From IMG/VR virus record IMGVR_UViG_3300009469_000001, positions 1 to 23,686 of that record: a stretch of DNA of 23,686 nucleotides. One strand, 5' to 3'. Each line of letters starts with the position of its first letter. Positions within the stretch are counted from its first letter, which is position 1. The position numbers and the translations under genes are program-made. Source of the stretch: a virus. Positions 21,747 to 23,686 of the stretch are shown here, piece after piece. The notes below the pieces were generated by a model, which saw only the letters and a list, made by a program, of their open reading frames with translations, did not search any database and was not told the DNA's origin.

Positions 21747-22062
21747 ATATAAAGCGTATGTTGAAAGAGTCGTTGACGGAGATACTGTAGATCTAACTAT
21801 TGACTTAGGCTTTCATACATATGTAGTGAAAAGGGTTAGGCTATCTAACATTAATGCACCAGAAAGATTTACAGAAGAAGGTAAAATAGCAAAAGCATTT
21901 GTAGAAAATGCTCTGGCGGTGGGCATGGAAGTGGTAATACAAACACAACTAGATTCAAAAGATAAATATGGGAGAGTTCTTGGTGAGATATTTATTGACA
22001 AGCAATTCTCTTTGAATGAAATGCTACTAATGAACGGTCTCGCAACCCCCTATAATGGTTGA
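21739..22062 (+). CDS. Thermonuclease-like (SNase) protein
   Basis: I use ATG 21739 (107 residues). VVDGDTVDL (11-19), RVRL with Arg34, NINAPER (37-43) with Glu42, and KYGR with Arg79 match the Ca2+-dependent staphylococcal nuclease fold; Asn39 replaces a metal-binding Asp seen in S. aureus. The catalytic Arg, Glu and Arg are kept, so activity is plausible. No signal peptide is present, so it should act in the cytoplasm, on DNA or RNA. Its place between a lipoprotein and a lytic enzyme is unusual. Confidence 0.85.
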   Translation: MYEYKAYVERVVDGDTVDLTIDLGFHTYVVKRVRLSNINAPERFTEEGKIAKAFVENALAVGMEVVIQTQLDSKDKYGRVLGEIFIDKQFSLNEMLLMNGLATPYNG

Positions 22063-22087
22063 CTTATATTATTATCTACTGTAGAGT
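22059..22087 (+). promoter_or_regulatory. Promoter of the muralytic gene
   Basis: TTGACT (22059-22064) overlaps the nuclease stop codon; TAGAGT (22082-22087) is 17 nt further on. The -35 is strong and the -10 moderate. A start near 22094 precedes AAGGAGG and ATG 22118. Confidence 0.52.
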
Positions 22088-22091
22088 AGAT
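22074..22091 (+). repeat. Perfect 7-bp inverted repeat over the -10 box
   Basis: ATCTACT (22074-22080) and AGTAGAT (22085-22091) are exact reverse complements with a 4-nt loop, covering the whole -10 region. It starts 12 nt after the nuclease stop. The layout repeats that at 20954 and 21174 with different bases. Confidence 0.6.
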
Positions 22092-22117
22092 TAATGTTGC
22101 CGCCCAAGGAGGTCAAT

Positions 22118-22741
22118 ATGACGACAAAAAACCAATTTGGAATGGCAATAGATTGGATTGCCGTAGTAGTTCTAGCAATCACATTTATTGCAGCACCAAG
22201 TCTGGCGTATGCTAAGTCTGCGCCCTTGGCGGAAAGTGCAAATGGAAACTTTGCCACCGCTGATGCATTCGAAAGAAGTGCAAGCAAAAAGAAAGTTTGG
22301 GTTTTGCCATCCAAATGTGATAACAAGCAGGCAAAGATTCTGTTTGACGCAGGTTTTAATAGACCTGGGATGTTAAGAGGAGCGTGGGCTATTACCTGGC
22401 GCGAATCTAAGCATCAGTCACTTGACGAATCTAGCAGATGGTATTCAGGTGCTCTGGGTACTTGGCAAATTCAGACCAGCGCATGGTCTGGAAGATCCTG
22501 GTGGTCACGGAGTAACATGCTAGATAAAGAAATAGAATCAAAAATTGTGCGTAAATACTTTCTTAAAGATGGTATGCATAATTGGGGCTATGGATATTCT
22601 TTTAAGAATGATTCATGGTACGAGGATGCAGGGATGTACTACTCTCTATGGGGATCTAGTACAACATATGCATGGGTAATTGCTCCATTCAATACCGGAT
22701 GGTCTTTATTCCCTGGCAAATGCACCCCTAAAAAGGTATAA
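22118..22741 (+). CDS. Exported lytic-transglycosylase/lysozyme-like protein
   Basis: A consensus AAGGAGG places the start at ATG 22118, giving 207 residues. Residues 13-32 form a signal peptide ending SLAYA, so the protein should leave the cytoplasm through Sec. The mature part has WAITWRESKH (90-99) with a candidate catalytic Glu96, then GALGTWQIQTSAW (111-123), like lysozyme-like transglycosylases. Two cysteines (67 and 202) may form a disulphide. It may be a secreted endolysin that escapes the need for a holin, or a wall-remodelling enzyme. Substrate unproven. Confidence 0.78.
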   Translation: MTTKNQFGMAIDWIAVVVLAITFIAAPSLAYAKSAPLAESANGNFATADAFERSASKKKVWVLPSKCDNKQAKILFDAGFNRPGMLRGAWAITWRESKHQSLDESSRWYSGALGTWQIQTSAWSGRSWWSRSNMLDKEIESKIVRKYFLKDGMHNWGYGYSFKNDSWYEDAGMYYSLWGSSTTYAWVIAPFNTGWSLFPGKCTPKKV

Positions 22742-22742
22742 T
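22737..22742 (+). promoter_or_regulatory. -10 box before the glycosyltransferase gene
   Basis: TATAAT at 22737-22742 overlaps the upstream stop, as at 7977-7982, and shares GGTATAATGTA with it. No good -35 is seen (TGGCAA at 22714-22719). A start near 22749 would put the 22753 hairpin in the leader. Confidence 0.45.
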
Positions 22743-22752
22743 GTAGTACATA

Positions 22753-22805
22753 GGTATGGCGGGGGGAACAACACAATAAAATGTGCGGCAACACCCCCGC
22801 CTACC
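22753..22805 (+). repeat. GC-rich inverted repeat in the glycosyltransferase leader
   Basis: GGTATGGCGGGGG (22753-22765) pairs with CCCCCGCCTACC (22794-22805), 12 bp with one bulged T. The 28-nt loop is AT-rich. It is far more GC-rich than its surroundings. It starts 11 nt after the upstream stop and may end upstream mRNA or regulate the next gene; TTGGAGAA follows it, before ATG 22824. Confidence 0.62.
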
Positions 22806-22823
22806 ATAACTATTGGAGAATGA

Positions 22824-23686
22824 ATGAGAATAGGTTTTCTTTCTACAGACTGGGGCGATCACTTTCAGGCGCAGCCAGGTGGTTGTACTAACGTCAGAAT
22901 GCTTGGTCCAGGTATGCAATTAACCACCATAGGTCATGAAGTTATGGTTGGAGAGATTGGCTGGAAGGACGGAGAAGGCTTTGTGGCAGTTCAGCCAGTA
23001 GAAAGAGTTAAGGTTCGTGATCGTAGCGTTATCACAAAATATTCTAAGGCTTTTGAAAAACTTGATGTTGTTGTACTTAAACTATTTATGCATAAGGATG
23101 CGCCAAGATATATAGAAGAAGCCAAGAGGCTAGGTCAGACAGTCATTATTGACACGGATGACCACTTTGAGCAACTTCCAGAAGATAATCTAGCATTCAT
23201 AACAACTGACCCACAGACTCATCCAGAAAATAATAGAGAGCATCTTATAGCGACCTATCCTTTAGCAGATGGAATCATTGCTAGCACCAAGTTCCTTGAG
23301 GATAGAATGCGTAGGTATAATAAAAATGTATACAGAGTCTCTAATTCTTTAGACCCATCCAACTTTATGTACAGAATAGATACTGCTGGAACCAAGCCAA
23401 CCATTGGATGGGTTGGGATTATGATGTGGCGAGTTAATGACCTAAAGGATGTTGCTGCACCAATTAAGACTGTTATAGAAACTCACGGACTTAAATTTCA
23501 TCATAGTGGAATAATGTTAGATAAGCCATTATGGGCGGCAGAAACCATTGGAATAGATCCTAAGAAAATGAGTGGCTATTGTGGAGCGAGGCCGCAGTAT
23601 TACGGTAACATATTTATGCCCATAGATGTAGGTATCGTTCCTCTGACGAAGAATCAATTTAACGAGGCCAAGAGCAACCTAAAGGG
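22824..23686 (+). CDS. Glycosyltransferase, GT-B type (3' partial)
   Basis: The gene starts at ATG 22824 behind TTGGAGAA and runs off the window; 287 codons are visible. The N-terminal IGFLSTDWGDHF and GGCTNVRML match the start of GT-B enzymes. VIIDTDDHFEQLP (107-119), DGIIASTKFLED (149-160), NSLDP (174-178), TIGWVGIMMW (193-202) and the C-terminal FNEAKSNLK follow the donor-binding half of GT4-like glycosyltransferases. It would transfer a sugar, perhaps to phage DNA, virion proteins or host surface polymers; the acceptor is unknown. Confidence 0.82.
   Translation, partial: MRIGFLSTDWGDHFQAQPGGCTNVRMLGPGMQLTTIGHEVMVGEIGWKDGEGFVAVQPVERVKVRDRSVITKYSKAFEKLDVVVLKLFMHKDAPRYIEEAKRLGQTVIIDTDDHFEQLPEDNLAFITTDPQTHPENNREHLIATYPLADGIIASTKFLEDRMRRYNKNVYRVSNSLDPSNFMYRIDTAGTKPTIGWVGIMMWRVNDLKDVAAPIKTVIETHGLKFHHSGIMLDKPLWAAETIGIDPKKMSGYCGARPQYYGNIFMPIDVGIVPLTKNQFNEAKSNLK

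Noticed and set aside
22094-22117. Earlier ATG for the muralytic protein
   Set aside because: It coincides with the predicted transcription start and lacks a ribosome site; AAGGAGG marks the ATG at 22118.
22820-22823. Alternative ATG before the glycosyltransferase
   Set aside because: Its frame gives no recognisable protein, whereas ATG 22824 gives GT-B motifs.

Overview
The window is part of the genome of a tailed double-stranded DNA bacteriophage. It holds a terminase with small and large subunits, tail-fibre genes, a near-complete replication and recombination set, two standalone endonuclease genes and one tRNA. All supported genes lie on the + strand and are tightly packed, with ATGA, TAATG or TTGA overlaps between neighbours. 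The sequence is AT-rich by eye. An actinobacterial host is likely but not proven: there is a lipoprotein resembling the DUF732 family common in actinobacteria, an FmdB-like zinc ribbon, and apparent leaderless genes, which actinobacteria tolerate well. The head, portal, tail-tube and tape-measure genes are outside the window, and I saw no integrase or lysogeny repressor.

Layout. Positions 1-2355 are the end of the tail or adsorption module: a tail fibre with a C-terminal S74-type chaperone, two small proteins and a protein resembling an H-type lectin. An HNH endonuclease gene (2362-2817) sits between this and a run of metabolic, regulatory and small proteins (2807-5067). Positions 5054-13508 form the replication core: DnaB-like helicase, endonuclease VII, CHC2/Toprim primase, a gp32-like single-strand-binding protein, DNA polymerase III alpha, a MazG-like protein and RecA. 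Positions 13505-16897 carry recombination and nucleotide genes: a resolvase-like nuclease, a Cas4/RecB-like nuclease, a RuvC-like resolvase, an HTH protein, a DUF1599-like protein and several zinc-binding small proteins. Packaging genes follow (16887-19180). Positions 19183-23686 are an accessory region: a SpoU-type methyltransferase, small proteins, a structured-RNA candidate, tRNA-Gln, a 52-residue protein behind a strong ribosome site, a lipoprotein, a nuclease, a secreted muralytic enzyme and a glycosyltransferase cut by the window end.

How the parts work together. Helicase, primase, SSB and polymerase would give the phage its own fork. RecA, the Cas4-like nuclease and several junction nucleases would handle recombination and clear branches before packaging by the terminase. 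The lipoprotein, exported lytic enzyme and glycosyltransferase act, or could act, at the cell surface.

Two structural patterns stand out. First, three genes have a TATAAT box ending only 5-6 nt before their ATG, which predicts leaderless mRNAs. Second, in the few real intergenic gaps an inverted repeat lies just after the upstream stop codon. In four of them it overlaps the -10 region of the next gene's promoter. The arm sequences differ from gap to gap while the geometry is kept. This suggests compact fused terminator/promoter elements rather than one shared operator. No stretch over 300 bases lacks a gene.
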